Origin: 2-02-FULL-66-14 sp964651335
Lineage (GTDB): Bacteria > Pseudomonadota > Gammaproteobacteria > Burkholderiales > SG8-39
Direction of reading: 5' to 3'
DNA length: 64,000 nucleotides
Assembly (NCBI GenBank): GCA_964651335.1
Contig: CAZYVT010000010.1
Span: forward strand, 1 to 64,000
Shown: positions 38,366-46,850 of the stretch, in pieces
Position numbering within the stretch: the first letter of the stretch is position 1
Layout: every line of letters starts with the position of its first letter
Made by a program: the position numbers and the translations under genes
Notes under the pieces: generated by a model
What the model saw: the letters and a program-made list of their open reading frames with translations, nothing else
The model's database searches: none
Told to the model about the DNA's origin: nothing

Positions 38366-38439
38366 GACCGTGCATCCGCCCGCCGCAGTAAAGAGTATCT
38401 TTGCAGTGCGTCTTTCACCGTGACCCAAGGAGGAGAACT

Positions 38440-39519
38440 ATGAACGCAAGACTTGTATTTCGCAATCTGCTTAGCGCGCTCGCGCTCGCCGCGCTGCCGT
38501 TTGCGCCGGTGCTCGCGCAGAAGCCTGCTGCGCCGGTCGCAGTGCCGCTGCTGCTCTGCCCCTGGGGCTGCGGCCCGACCGAGTCGGACACGATCCTCAT
38601 GAACCAGATGATCAAGGAGGGCAGCCCGGTCACCCTGCTGCCGCAGGAGACTCCGGGATACATGTACAACATCCGCGAGATGGCGAACGAGCGGCACTGG
38701 AAAAAGACCGCGTTCAGTACCGAGGACGTGATCATCCAGCTCGGCCTCAAGTGGGGAGGTACGCCGGAGCTGAAGGAGTTCCTGCCCGAGCGCGTGCCGG
38801 TCCGCTTCAAGCTGCTGTACGGCGAGACCTGGTGGGCGCAGGGCAAGTTCTTCGTCACGTTCAACCCGTCCATCAAGTCGCCCGCGGACTTCAAGGGCAA
38901 GCGCGTTGCGCTCGGCCTGCGCGGCCAGAGCGACTGGGGCGTATTCCCGCGCCTCCTGCTCGAGCACGCTTACGGGGTCACGCCGCAGAACACCGACATC
39001 CGGCACCTGACGCCCGCAGCGCTCACCCAGCAGCTGCTCGATGGCGCGGTCGACGTGGCGGTGACCGGATTCGGCACCGAGCCGAACTTCAACGAGATGC
39101 TGATCACCCCGCCCATGCGCCAGCTCGAGGCGGCGGCCAAGCCGCTGCGCTACATCGGCGTGTCGAAGGAGGCATTCGACAAGGTGAACGCCAAGTTCGG
39201 CACCACCTTCCTGCACGTCACGCTGCCCGCGGGCAAGCTGCCCAAGCAATCCGAGGCACTGTCGCTCGGGTTCGTCCGAGGCTTCAAGGCGGCGCACCCG
39301 GATTTCCCGGCCGACGCCGCGTACCAGATCGTCATGGCGGTGGCGAAGCACGCGCCGAAGATGAAGGAACTGCACGCGTTGTGGAAGATCTGGTCGCCCG
39401 AGCTGATGCTGCACGGCCTTTCGGAGGAGAACGTGCATCCCGGCGCGAAGCGCGCTTTCGTCGAGCTGGGCTGGTGGGACAAGGTCAAGCAGTATCCGGC
39501 CGTCACCTATCCGCAGTAG
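38440..39519 (+). CDS. TAXI-family TRAP solute receptor
   Basis: This 359-residue secreted protein has a signal peptide ending LAQ (about residue 27). The mature part has TAXI-type features: MNQMIKEGSPVTLLPQETPG, ADFKGKRVALGLRGQ, and LLDGAVDVAVTGFG. The ATG at 38440 follows AAGGAGGAG. It pairs with the fused permease upstream, and a short-chain dehydrogenase follows by four bases. The ligand is unknown. Confidence 0.82.
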   Translation: MNARLVFRNLLSALALAALPFAPVLAQKPAAPVAVPLLLCPWGCGPTESDTILMNQMIKEGSPVTLLPQETPGYMYNIREMANERHWKKTAFSTEDVIIQLGLKWGGTPELKEFLPERVPVRFKLLYGETWWAQGKFFVTFNPSIKSPADFKGKRVALGLRGQSDWGVFPRLLLEHAYGVTPQNTDIRHLTPAALTQQLLDGAVDVAVTGFGTEPNFNEMLITPPMRQLEAAAKPLRYIGVSKEAFDKVNAKFGTTFLHVTLPAGKLPKQSEALSLGFVRGFKAAHPDFPADAAYQIVMAVAKHAPKMKELHALWKIWSPELMLHGLSEENVHPGAKRAFVELGWWDKVKQYPAVTYPQ

Positions 39520-39523
39520 GGCG

Positions 39524-40273
39524 TTGGAAACGCCGCTGCAGGGCAGGGTCGCGCTCGTGACGGGCGCGGCGCGTGGCGTCGGTGCATGTATTGCGCGGCA
39601 CTTCGTTGAGCGGGGAAGCTTCGTCTGGATTACTGACGTCGATGTAGACGCGGCCCGCACGTTCGCGGCAGAGCTTGGAACGAGTGCCGCGGCGATGGCG
39701 CTCGACGTGCGCGACCGCGCGGCAGTGCGCGCGGCCGTGGAGCGGATCGAACGCGAACGCGGCGGGCTCGATGTGCTGGTGAACAATGCAGGCCTGCTGG
39801 CGAACGGTGCCTTCGACGCCACCGCGGGCGAAGCCTGGGACAATCTCGTCGCAGTGAATCTGACCGGCGTCTACAACTGCATGCAGGCCGCGGTCCCGGC
39901 GATGCGCAGGCGCGGGAAAGGATCGATCATCAACATCGCGTCCGTCTCGCACGAGAAGGGCGGCGGAGCCTTTGGCAACGTCTGGTACGGAGCGACCAAG
40001 GCCGGCGTGGTGGCGATGACCAAGGGCCTCGGGCGCGAGCTTGGGCCCTACGCGATTCGCGTCAATGCGATCGCGCCGGCTGTGGTGGCGACCGACATGG
40101 TGCGTTCGTTGCTCACGGACGAGGTGCGGGAACGGATCGTCGCCAGGATTCCGCTCGGCCGGCTCGCGGAGCCGGACGACGTGGCGCGACTGGCGGTATT
40201 CCTTGCCTCGGACGCGTCCTCGTTCATCACCGGGGAGACGATCGCGGTGGACGGCGGATTTCTCCGCACCTGA
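39524..40273 (+). CDS. short-chain dehydrogenase/reductase
   Basis: This 249-residue SDR has all classical motifs: TGAARGVGA, NNAG (VLVNNAGLLA), NIASVSHEKG with the catalytic Ser, YGATKAG and the closing VDGGFLRT. The start is TTG at 39524, four bases after the receptor stop. It probably acts on the metabolite handled by the carboxyltransferase/TAXI operon. It converges on the IclR regulator gene, 17 bp away. Confidence 0.85.
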   Translation: METPLQGRVALVTGAARGVGACIARHFVERGSFVWITDVDVDAARTFAAELGTSAAAMALDVRDRAAVRAAVERIERERGGLDVLVNNAGLLANGAFDATAGEAWDNLVAVNLTGVYNCMQAAVPAMRRRGKGSIINIASVSHEKGGGAFGNVWYGATKAGVVAMTKGLGRELGPYAIRVNAIAPAVVATDMVRSLLTDEVRERIVARIPLGRLAEPDDVARLAVFLASDASSFITGETIAVDGGFLRT

Positions 40274-40290
40274 GAGTCTTGCCGCAGCGT

Positions 40291-41055
40291 TTAAGCGGGG
40301 AACGTCTCGGCCATTGCCACGGCCGCACGGCGCAGGCCCGGCAGGTGCGCGAGCGCGCGCTCGAGCGGCATGCGGGACACGGGCGCATGAACCGCGATCG
40401 CAGCGCAGGCGCGCTTTTTCGCGTCGGTGACCGGCACCGCGACGCAGACCAGCCCGGCGTGGTATTCCTCGTTGTCGGTGGCGTACCGGTTGGCGCGGAT
40501 GCGGGCCAGTTCCGCGGCAAGCCGCTTTCGCTCGGTGATCGTGGTCTCCGTGTAACGAGTGAGCATCAGGCGTGCGGCCAGCCGCTCGCGCGCCGACTTC
40601 GGGAGCAGCGCGAACAGCAACTTGCCGCTCGCCGTGCAATGGAGCGGAACATGCGAGCCGGAGGTGAGATTCATCCGCAGCGGCCACGCCGCCTCGACGC
40701 GATCCAGATACACCACCTGGGGACCATCGAGCATGGTGAAGTTGCAGGTCTCGCCGACCTCTTCCACGAGCCGGGCAAGGATCGCGTGACGCTCGGCCCG
40801 CAGGCTTCCGTTCAGCATCACATTGCGCCCGAACGAGGCGAGCCGATGGCCCGGCGCATAGCGCCGCGAACCCGGTTCGCGCGACACCAGCCCTGCTGAT
40901 TCCAGCATTCCAAGCATGCGATAAAGGGTCGGTTTCGGAAGACGCGCGGTGTCGGTCAGTTCGGCGAGCGATGCAGGCCGGTCGGCAGCAACCAGCGCCT
41001 CGAGCAGCGAGAACGCGCGCAGCGTCGCGGGAACGTTGTCTTCCTTGTGCGGCAC
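40291..41055 (-). CDS. IclR-family transcriptional regulator (SauR-like by context)
   Basis: This 254-residue regulator has an N-terminal winged helix (LRAFSLLEALVAADRPASLAELTDTARLPKPTLYRML, split by the turn near residue 30). The C-terminal IclR effector domain includes LPLHCTASGKLLF-like sequence (VPLHCTASG). It is divergent from xsc, and a 23-bp inverted repeat lies 17 bp upstream of its start, so it probably controls both itself and the xsc operon. In Cupriavidus necator the sulfoacetate genes are governed by an IclR-type protein, SauR; equivalence here is inferred from position. Confidence 0.85.
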   Translation of the reverse strand: MPHKEDNVPATLRAFSLLEALVAADRPASLAELTDTARLPKPTLYRMLGMLESAGLVSREPGSRRYAPGHRLASFGRNVMLNGSLRAERHAILARLVEEVGETCNFTMLDGPQVVYLDRVEAAWPLRMNLTSGSHVPLHCTASGKLLFALLPKSARERLAARLMLTRYTETTITERKRLAAELARIRANRYATDNEEYHAGLVCVAVPVTDAKKRACAAIAVHAPVSRMPLERALAHLPGLRRAAVAMAETFPA

Positions 41056-41072
41056 ATTGCGAGTTTATCGAT

Positions 41073-41095
41073 TTCTGGAACGAATTGTTCGAGAA
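41073..41095. promoter_or_regulatory. probable IclR operator in the iclR-xsc gap
   Basis: TTCTGGAAC and GTTCGAGAA flank GAATT, matching as inverted repeats at eight of nine positions. The centre is 41084, 29 bp before the iclR start and 112 bp before xsc. A half-site-like TTTGGAAC recurs at 41138-41145. IclR-family operators are commonly short palindromes in such positions. Confidence 0.55.
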
Positions 41096-41195
41096 ACCCG
41101 CCCGAATCGTTGCGCCTGCAGGGTCGCTGTGAGAGACTTTGGAACCACATCCATTCCGCCGCGTCCGCGGCAGATTGCTTCAACGGAGAATCCCG

Positions 41196-42983
41196 ATGAC
41201 CAACGTCGCCGAGGCAAGACACATGGTGGTGACCGGCAAGCAGCGCATGACTCCCTCCGAGGCGTTCGTGGAGACGCTCGTTGCGCAGGGGGTGAGGAAC
41301 GTGTTCGGAATCGTCGGCTCGGCCTACATGGACGCGCTCGACCTGTTTCCAGCCGCCGGCATCCGCTTCATCCCGACCGTGCACGAGCAAGGTGCGGCGC
41401 ACATGGCGGACGGCTACTCGCGCGTGTCCGGCAAGCACGGCGTGTGCATCGGGCAGAACGGTCCCGGCATCACCAACTTCGTCACCGCGATCGCGGCAGC
41501 GTACTGGGCGCACAGCCCGGTCGTCGCGATCACGCCCGAGACCGGCACCATGTCGATTGGTCTGGGCGGTTTTCAGGAAACGGACCAGCTTCCCATCTTC
41601 TCGAAGATCACCAGGTATCAGGCGCACGTGAACAACCCGGCGCGCATGAGCGAATTGACGGCGCGCGCGTTCGATCGCGCAATCCTCGAGATGGGGCCGA
41701 CCCAGATCAATATCCCGCGCGATTACCTCTACGGCGAGATCGAGTGCGAGATCCCGCAGCCGATCCGGATCGAACGCGGGCCCGGCGGCGGCGCGAGTCT
41801 CGACGCTGCGGCAGAGCTGCTCGCGCAGGCGCGCTTTCCCGTGATCATCGCCGGCGGCGGCGTGGTCATGGCGGACGGCGTGGAGGCCGCGATCGCGCTT
41901 GCCGAGACGCTCGAGGCGCCGGTTTGCAATTCGTACCTGCACAACGACTCGTTCCCGGCGCACCATCGCCTCGCCTGCGGGCCGCTCGGCTATCACGGCT
42001 CGAAAGCGGCGATGAAGGTGCTTTCGCACGCGGACGTGGTGCTTGCGCTCGGCTCGCGGCTCGGGCCGTTCGGAGTGCTGCCGCAGTACGGCTTCGACTA
42101 CTGGCCGGCAAACGCGAAGCTGATCCAGGTGGACGCCGATCCGAAGGTGCTGGGTCTGGTGAAAAAGACTTCGGTCACGGTCAACGGCGATGCACGCGAG
42201 GCGGCGCTCGCGCTCGCCGCGCGGTTGAATACGCGCCCGCTCGCAGGCGTTGCAACGCGCGATGAACGGATGGCAATCCTGCGCAATGAAAAGGAGTCCT
42301 GGGCGAGGGAGCTCGCGGCGTGGGATTTCGAGAAGGACCCGTGGAGTCTCGAGGTGGCGAAGGATTCGAGATTCATGCATCCGCGGCAGATGCTGCGCGA
42401 GCTGGAAAGGGCGATGCCGGCGGACGCGATGGTCTCGACCGACATCGGCAACATCTGCCAGATCGCCAACTCGTATCTGCGGTTCAGCCGCCCGCGCAGC
42501 ATGTTCGGCGCGATGATGTTCGGCAACTGCGGCTACGCGTTTCCGACCATGATCGGCTGCAAGATCGGAGCGCCGGAGCGCACCGCGGTCGCCTATGTGG
42601 GCGACGGCGCGTGGTGCATGAGCTTCGGCGAGATCCTCACCTGCGTGCGGGAGAAGATTCCGGTAACGGCGGTGGTGTTCAATAACCAGCAATGGGGCGC
42701 GGAAAAGAAGAACCACGTCGACTTCTACTCCAACCGGTTCCTGGGCGTGAACCTCGAGAACCCGGGCTTTGCCGGCATCGCGAAGGCGATTGGCGCCGAC
42801 GGGATCGTGGTCGACAAGGTGACTGACGTGGGCGATGCGTTCCGCCAGGCCTGCAAGGCGCAGAAGGATGGCCGGACCACGATCGTCGAGATGATGTGCA
42901 CGCGCGAGTTGGGCGACCCGTTCCGCCGCGATGCGCTGAAGAAGCCGAAGCGCATCCTGGAGAAGTACAAGGGCTATCAGTGA
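41196..42983 (+). CDS. xsc: sulfoacetaldehyde acetyltransferase
   Basis: This 595-residue thiamine-diphosphate enzyme cleaves sulfoacetaldehyde with phosphate to acetyl phosphate and sulfite, the C-S bond-breaking step for C2 sulfonates. It has the three acetolactate synthase-type domains, with cofactor Glu64 in VHEQGAAHMADGYSRV and the GDG...NN cofactor motif at 469-497 (GDGAWCMSF, VVFNNQQWGAEKKN). Several phrases match Xsc rather than acetolactate synthase as I remember them: FGIVGSAYMDALDLFPAAGI, NFVTAIAAAYWAHSPVVAIT, GGFQETDQLPIFSKIT, QINIPRDYLYGEI. GGAGA precedes the ATG at 41196. The next gene overlaps by 4 bases. Confidence 0.87.
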   Translation: MTNVAEARHMVVTGKQRMTPSEAFVETLVAQGVRNVFGIVGSAYMDALDLFPAAGIRFIPTVHEQGAAHMADGYSRVSGKHGVCIGQNGPGITNFVTAIAAAYWAHSPVVAITPETGTMSIGLGGFQETDQLPIFSKITRYQAHVNNPARMSELTARAFDRAILEMGPTQINIPRDYLYGEIECEIPQPIRIERGPGGGASLDAAAELLAQARFPVIIAGGGVVMADGVEAAIALAETLEAPVCNSYLHNDSFPAHHRLACGPLGYHGSKAAMKVLSHADVVLALGSRLGPFGVLPQYGFDYWPANAKLIQVDADPKVLGLVKKTSVTVNGDAREAALALAARLNTRPLAGVATRDERMAILRNEKESWARELAAWDFEKDPWSLEVAKDSRFMHPRQMLRELERAMPADAMVSTDIGNICQIANSYLRFSRPRSMFGAMMFGNCGYAFPTMIGCKIGAPERTAVAYVGDGAWCMSFGEILTCVREKIPVTAVVFNNQQWGAEKKNHVDFYSNRFLGVNLENPGFAGIAKAIGADGIVVDKVTDVGDAFRQACKAQKDGRTTIVEMMCTRELGDPFRRDALKKPKRILEKYKGYQ

Positions 42984-43957
42984 GGCGGACGTCCGTGAAC
43001 ACGCTGAGGGCGCTGTCGATCGCGGCTCTTGTTGCGGTCGCGTCGGCGGCCATCGCGCAGGACTGGCCGACGAAGCCGGTCCGCTTCATTGTTCCGTACC
43101 CGCCGGGTGGAGGCACGGACGTAATCGCCCGCATCATGCAGAACCGGATGTCGGAGGGGTTGGGTCAGCCGATCGTCATCGAGAACCGCGGAGGCGCCGG
43201 AGGCGCCGTCGGCACCGAGGCAGCGGCGAGGTCCGCGCCTGACGGGTACACGTTCCTGTTTACGCTTTCTTCGCACACCATCAATCCGCTGCTGTACAAG
43301 CTCAGCTACGACGTCGAGAAGGACTTCGTGCCGGTGTCGCTCATCGTGAGCGTGCCGCAGCTGATTGCCGCGAATCCCGGTTCTCCGGTAAAAAGCATGC
43401 AGGACCTTGTCGCCCAGGCGAAGGCAAGCCCGGGCAAACTCGCGTTCGCCTCGGTTGGGAACGGCACGCCCTCGCACATCGCGGGCGAGCTGCTCAAGTT
43501 CAAAACCGGCATCGACATCCTGCATGTGCCCTACAAGGGCGGGGGACCCGCGGTGACCGACACCATTGCAGGCCAGGTGCCGCTCATCTTCGTCACGGCG
43601 CCTGCCGCGATGTCGCAGGTGCGCGCGGGGAAATTGCGCGCGCTTGCGGTCACGACATTGAAGCGCTCGCCGGGCGCGCCTGATGTTCCCACGGTCGCGG
43701 AAGCGCTCAACATCCCGGACTACGAGGTGGATTCCTGGTACGCCATGTTCGCGCCGACGAAAACTCCGCCCGCGATCGTGGCGCGAATGCAGAGGGAAGT
43801 CGCGAGGGTCGTGCAACTCCCCGAGGTGCGCCAGAAGCTCGTCGAGCAGGGCGGCGATCCGGTCGGCGGGGCATCGGAGGACCTCGATCGCGTGGTCAAG
43901 GCGGAGCTGAAGAAATGGGCCGAGCTCATCCAGGCCGCGAAGATCAAACTCGATTGA
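42980..43957 (+). CDS. Bug-family (TctC-like) periplasmic receptor
   Basis: This 325-residue secreted protein has an N-terminal signal peptide (RR then LSIAALVAVASAAIAQ) and the Bug signatures WPTKPVRFIVPYPPGGGTDVIAR, VPYKGGGPAVTD and IFVTAPAAMSQVRAGKLRALAV, given here in parts. The GTG at 42980 overlaps the xsc stop by 4 bases; GTG 42995 is an alternative. Bug proteins bind carboxylates or similar anions and feed TctAB transporters, which are not in the window. Lying inside the xsc operon, it may bind sulfoacetate or act as a sensor. Confidence 0.85.
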   Translation: MRRTSVNTLRALSIAALVAVASAAIAQDWPTKPVRFIVPYPPGGGTDVIARIMQNRMSEGLGQPIVIENRGGAGGAVGTEAAARSAPDGYTFLFTLSSHTINPLLYKLSYDVEKDFVPVSLIVSVPQLIAANPGSPVKSMQDLVAQAKASPGKLAFASVGNGTPSHIAGELLKFKTGIDILHVPYKGGGPAVTDTIAGQVPLIFVTAPAAMSQVRAGKLRALAVTTLKRSPGAPDVPTVAEALNIPDYEVDSWYAMFAPTKTPPAIVARMQREVARVVQLPEVRQKLVEQGGDPVGGASEDLDRVVKAELKKWAELIQAAKIKLD

Positions 43958-45345
43958 ATCTGTCTGTGGCGGCGCTCGTGCGGCGCGCCCGCGCGGCGCA
44001 GGCCGAATTCGAGCGCTGGACGCAGGAGCGCGTCGATGAAGCGGCGCTCGCCTGCGGTTGGGCGATCATGAAGCCGGAGAACAACTGCACGCTCGCCGAA
44101 ATCTCGGTGCGCGATTCGGGGCTCGGCAACATCGCCGACAAGATCGCCAAGAATCACCGGAAAACTCTGGGCCTGCTGCGCGACCTGCAGGGCGTGCGGA
44201 CCGTCGGAGTGATCGGGGAGGATCCGGCAAGAGGCGTCACGGAGATCGCGCGCCCGGTGGGCGTGGTAGCGGCGATCACGCCGTCGACCAATCCCGGCGC
44301 CACGCCGGCGAACCAGATCATCAACGCGGTGAAGTGCAGGAACGCGATCATCCTTGCGCCTTCGCCCAAAGGCTACACGGCCTGCGAGAAGCTGCTGGAA
44401 TTCACGCACGGCGAGCTCGCCAAGGCCGGCGCGCCGAAGGATCTGGTGCAGCTCTTGCCCGCGCCCGTGACCAAGGAGGCGATGCGCGAGCTCATGCGCC
44501 AGGCCGACCTGGTCGCCGCGACCGGGTCGCAGGCGAATATCCGCGCCGCCTATTCGAGCGGGACGCCCGCGATCGGTGTCGGCATGGGCAACGTGGTCTC
44601 GATCGTGGACGTGTCGGCCGATCTCGCCGATGCGGCCGCCAAGATCGCGCTTTCGAAGTGCTTCGACAATGCCACGAGCTGCTCCTCCGAGAACGCAGTC
44701 GCCATCCTCACGCCCGTGTATGACGCCATGCTCGAGGAGATCGTGAAGCAGGGTGGTGTGATGCTCGACGCGGGCGAGAAGGATGCGCTCCGGAGGCTGA
44801 TGTTCCCCGACGGCAAGCTTGGCCCCACCGCCACTGCGCAGTCGGCGCCGCACATCGCGGAACTCGCGGGCCTGTCGCGCGACGCAGTGCGCAAGGCGCG
44901 TTTCCTCATGGTCGAGGAGAGCGGCGCCGGAGCGTCGTTTCCGTTCTCGGGCGAGAAGCTCTCGCCGGTGCTTGCGGTGTACCGGGCGCCGGACTTCGAC
45001 GAGGCCTTCCGCATCACCTTGGCGATCTACGACTATCAGGGCAAAGGCCACTCGGTTTCGATCCACAGCAAGGACGAAGCGCAGGTCATGCGCCTCGGGC
45101 TCGAGATGCCGGTGGCGCGCGTGATCGTCAACCAGGCGCACTGCATCGCCACCGGGGGCAGCTTCGACAACGGGCTGCCGTTCTCGCTTTCGATGGGCTG
45201 CGGCACCTGGGGCAGGAACAGTTTCTCCGACAACATGCACTGGCGCCACTTCCTCAACATCACACGGATCTCCCGCGTCATCCCGGAACGGGTGCCGGCG
45301 GTCGATGAGGTGTTCGGCGCCTGGTTCGCCAAGCACGGCAGATGA
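43954..45345 (+). CDS. acylating aldehyde dehydrogenase, probable sulfoacetaldehyde dehydrogenase (SauS-like)
   Basis: This 463-residue CoA-dependent aldehyde dehydrogenase interconverts an acyl-CoA and its aldehyde. The catalytic Cys243 is in FDNATSCSSENAV. AAITPSTNPGATP, SPKGYTACEK and CGTWGRNSFSDN are typical of the EutE/PduP/AdhE-type acylating enzymes. Start TTG at 43954 overlaps the receptor stop by 4 bases. With Xsc upstream and an acyl-CoA ligase downstream, the predicted step is sulfoacetyl-CoA to sulfoacetaldehyde, as for SauS. The family alone would allow other short aldehydes. Confidence 0.8.
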   Translation: MNLSVAALVRRARAAQAEFERWTQERVDEAALACGWAIMKPENNCTLAEISVRDSGLGNIADKIAKNHRKTLGLLRDLQGVRTVGVIGEDPARGVTEIARPVGVVAAITPSTNPGATPANQIINAVKCRNAIILAPSPKGYTACEKLLEFTHGELAKAGAPKDLVQLLPAPVTKEAMRELMRQADLVAATGSQANIRAAYSSGTPAIGVGMGNVVSIVDVSADLADAAAKIALSKCFDNATSCSSENAVAILTPVYDAMLEEIVKQGGVMLDAGEKDALRRLMFPDGKLGPTATAQSAPHIAELAGLSRDAVRKARFLMVEESGAGASFPFSGEKLSPVLAVYRAPDFDEAFRITLAIYDYQGKGHSVSIHSKDEAQVMRLGLEMPVARVIVNQAHCIATGGSFDNGLPFSLSMGCGTWGRNSFSDNMHWRHFLNITRISRVIPERVPAVDEVFGAWFAKHGR

Positions 45346-46850
45346 GCGAGACGCTCCGCGATGTGGTGGCGCAGCACGTTGCGCGGCAGCGCCGCCATAC
45401 GTTTCTGGTGGCACCCGAGACCGGGCGCACGCTCTCGTATGGCGAGCTCGACCGCCAATCGCGCCTGCTTGCACGCTGGCTGCGCGCAGCGGGACTGCGG
45501 CGTGGAGACAAGGTAGGCCTGTACCTGCACAACAGCTACCAGACCGCGCTGCTGTACCTCGGCGCGATGATCGGTGGCTACGTGATCGCGCCGCTGAACC
45601 TGCTTTCGCAGCGCTCGCAGCTCGCGTACGTGCTCGAGCACTGCGACTGCAAGGTGCTGTTTACCGCGCGCGAATACCAGAAGCAGTTGGGCGAAGCGCT
45701 CGCGGAAGTGAAGCGGCCGGTCGAGGTGATCGTGATCGAACCGGACGCGCCGGAGCTATTCATCGAGCAACGACTGCCGGAGGGCGAGTTTGAACCGATT
45801 GCGGCGGACGACCCGGCGCTCCTCATGTACACCTCGGGCACGACGGGTACGCCCAAGGGCGCGCTCCTCACTCACCGGAACCTGATCGCCGCCGCACGGT
45901 GCGTCGCCGCCTGGCACGGACTTGCGCGCGAGGACCGGTGCCTGTCGTCGCTACCGCTCTACCACATCAACGGCCAGGTGATCGCGACCGTAGCGCCGTT
46001 CGTATCGGGGGGCAGCGTCATTGCGCCGCATCGCTTCAGCGTCTCGGCCTGGTGGGACGTCGCCGTACGGCACCAGGCAACCTGGATCAATGTCGTGCCG
46101 ACGATCATCGCTTACCTGCTGAATGCAGCCGATTCAACGCGCGAATACCGTTTTCCACGCGTGCGATTCGGACGCTCGGCCTCTGCTCCGCTGCCACCCG
46201 AGCAGCACCGCGCCTTCGAACGGAAGTTCGGCATCCCGGTGATCGAGGCGATGGGGATGACCGAATCGGCCTCCGTGGTGTTCGCCAACCCGCAGGATCC
46301 GGCCAAGCGCAAGTACGGCTCGGTGGGACTTCCGTGCGGTGTCGAAGCAAAGGTGATCGATCCTGATACCGGCCGTGCGCTGCCGCACGGGGCTCCCGGC
46401 GAGATCTTGCTGCGCGGGCCGGGCGTGATGGCCGCGTACTACAAGTCTCCGGAGCAGACCGCAAAGGAGTTCGACGGAGAAGGGTGGTTGCGCACTGGCG
46501 ATCTCGGCTACCGCGACACCGATGGCTACTATTTCATCACCGGCAGGCTGAAGGAGCTGATCATCAAGGGCGGCGAGAACATCGCGCCGCGGGAGATCGA
46601 CGAAGCGCTGCTCAAGCACCCCGCAGTCCTCGAAGCCGCGGCAGTGGGCGTTCCCGACTCGAATTACGGTCAGGACATCCGTGCCTGCGTGGTGCTCAAG
46701 CCGGGAGTGCACGCGACGGCGGACGAACTGCGCGAGTTCTGCATCGCCGAACTCGGCCGGTACAAGACTCCAAGGGAGTTCCGCTTCCTGAGCGAGCTTC
46801 CCAAGGGCCCCTCGGGAAAGGTGCAGCGGCTCAGGCTGCTCGAGGCGTGA
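45342..46850 (+). CDS. AMP-forming acyl-CoA ligase, probable sulfoacetate-CoA ligase (SauT-like)
   Basis: This 502-residue adenylate-forming ligase activates an acid as acyl-AMP, then as a CoA thioester. Motifs in order: YTSGTTGTPKGALLTH (about 163-178), GMTES, GWLRTGDLGYRD, GRLKELIIKGGENI and the C-terminal catalytic Lys in LPKGPSGKVQR. ATG overlaps the aldehyde dehydrogenase stop by 4 bases, so products are coupled. The context predicts sulfoacetate as substrate. Its last 20 bases overlap the convergent MFS gene. Confidence 0.82.
   Translation: MSETLRDVVAQHVARQRRHTFLVAPETGRTLSYGELDRQSRLLARWLRAAGLRRGDKVGLYLHNSYQTALLYLGAMIGGYVIAPLNLLSQRSQLAYVLEHCDCKVLFTAREYQKQLGEALAEVKRPVEVIVIEPDAPELFIEQRLPEGEFEPIAADDPALLMYTSGTTGTPKGALLTHRNLIAAARCVAAWHGLAREDRCLSSLPLYHINGQVIATVAPFVSGGSVIAPHRFSVSAWWDVAVRHQATWINVVPTIIAYLLNAADSTREYRFPRVRFGRSASAPLPPEQHRAFERKFGIPVIEAMGMTESASVVFANPQDPAKRKYGSVGLPCGVEAKVIDPDTGRALPHGAPGEILLRGPGVMAAYYKSPEQTAKEFDGEGWLRTGDLGYRDTDGYYFITGRLKELIIKGGENIAPREIDEALLKHPAVLEAAAVGVPDSNYGQDIRACVVLKPGVHATADELREFCIAELGRYKTPREFRFLSELPKGPSGKVQRLRLLEA

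Noticed and set aside
41196..42983. Annotation as acetolactate synthase
   Set aside because: The ThDP motifs are shared, but the phrases around the N-terminal and middle domains match Xsc, and no ilvN-type small subunit follows; the operon context also fits Xsc.
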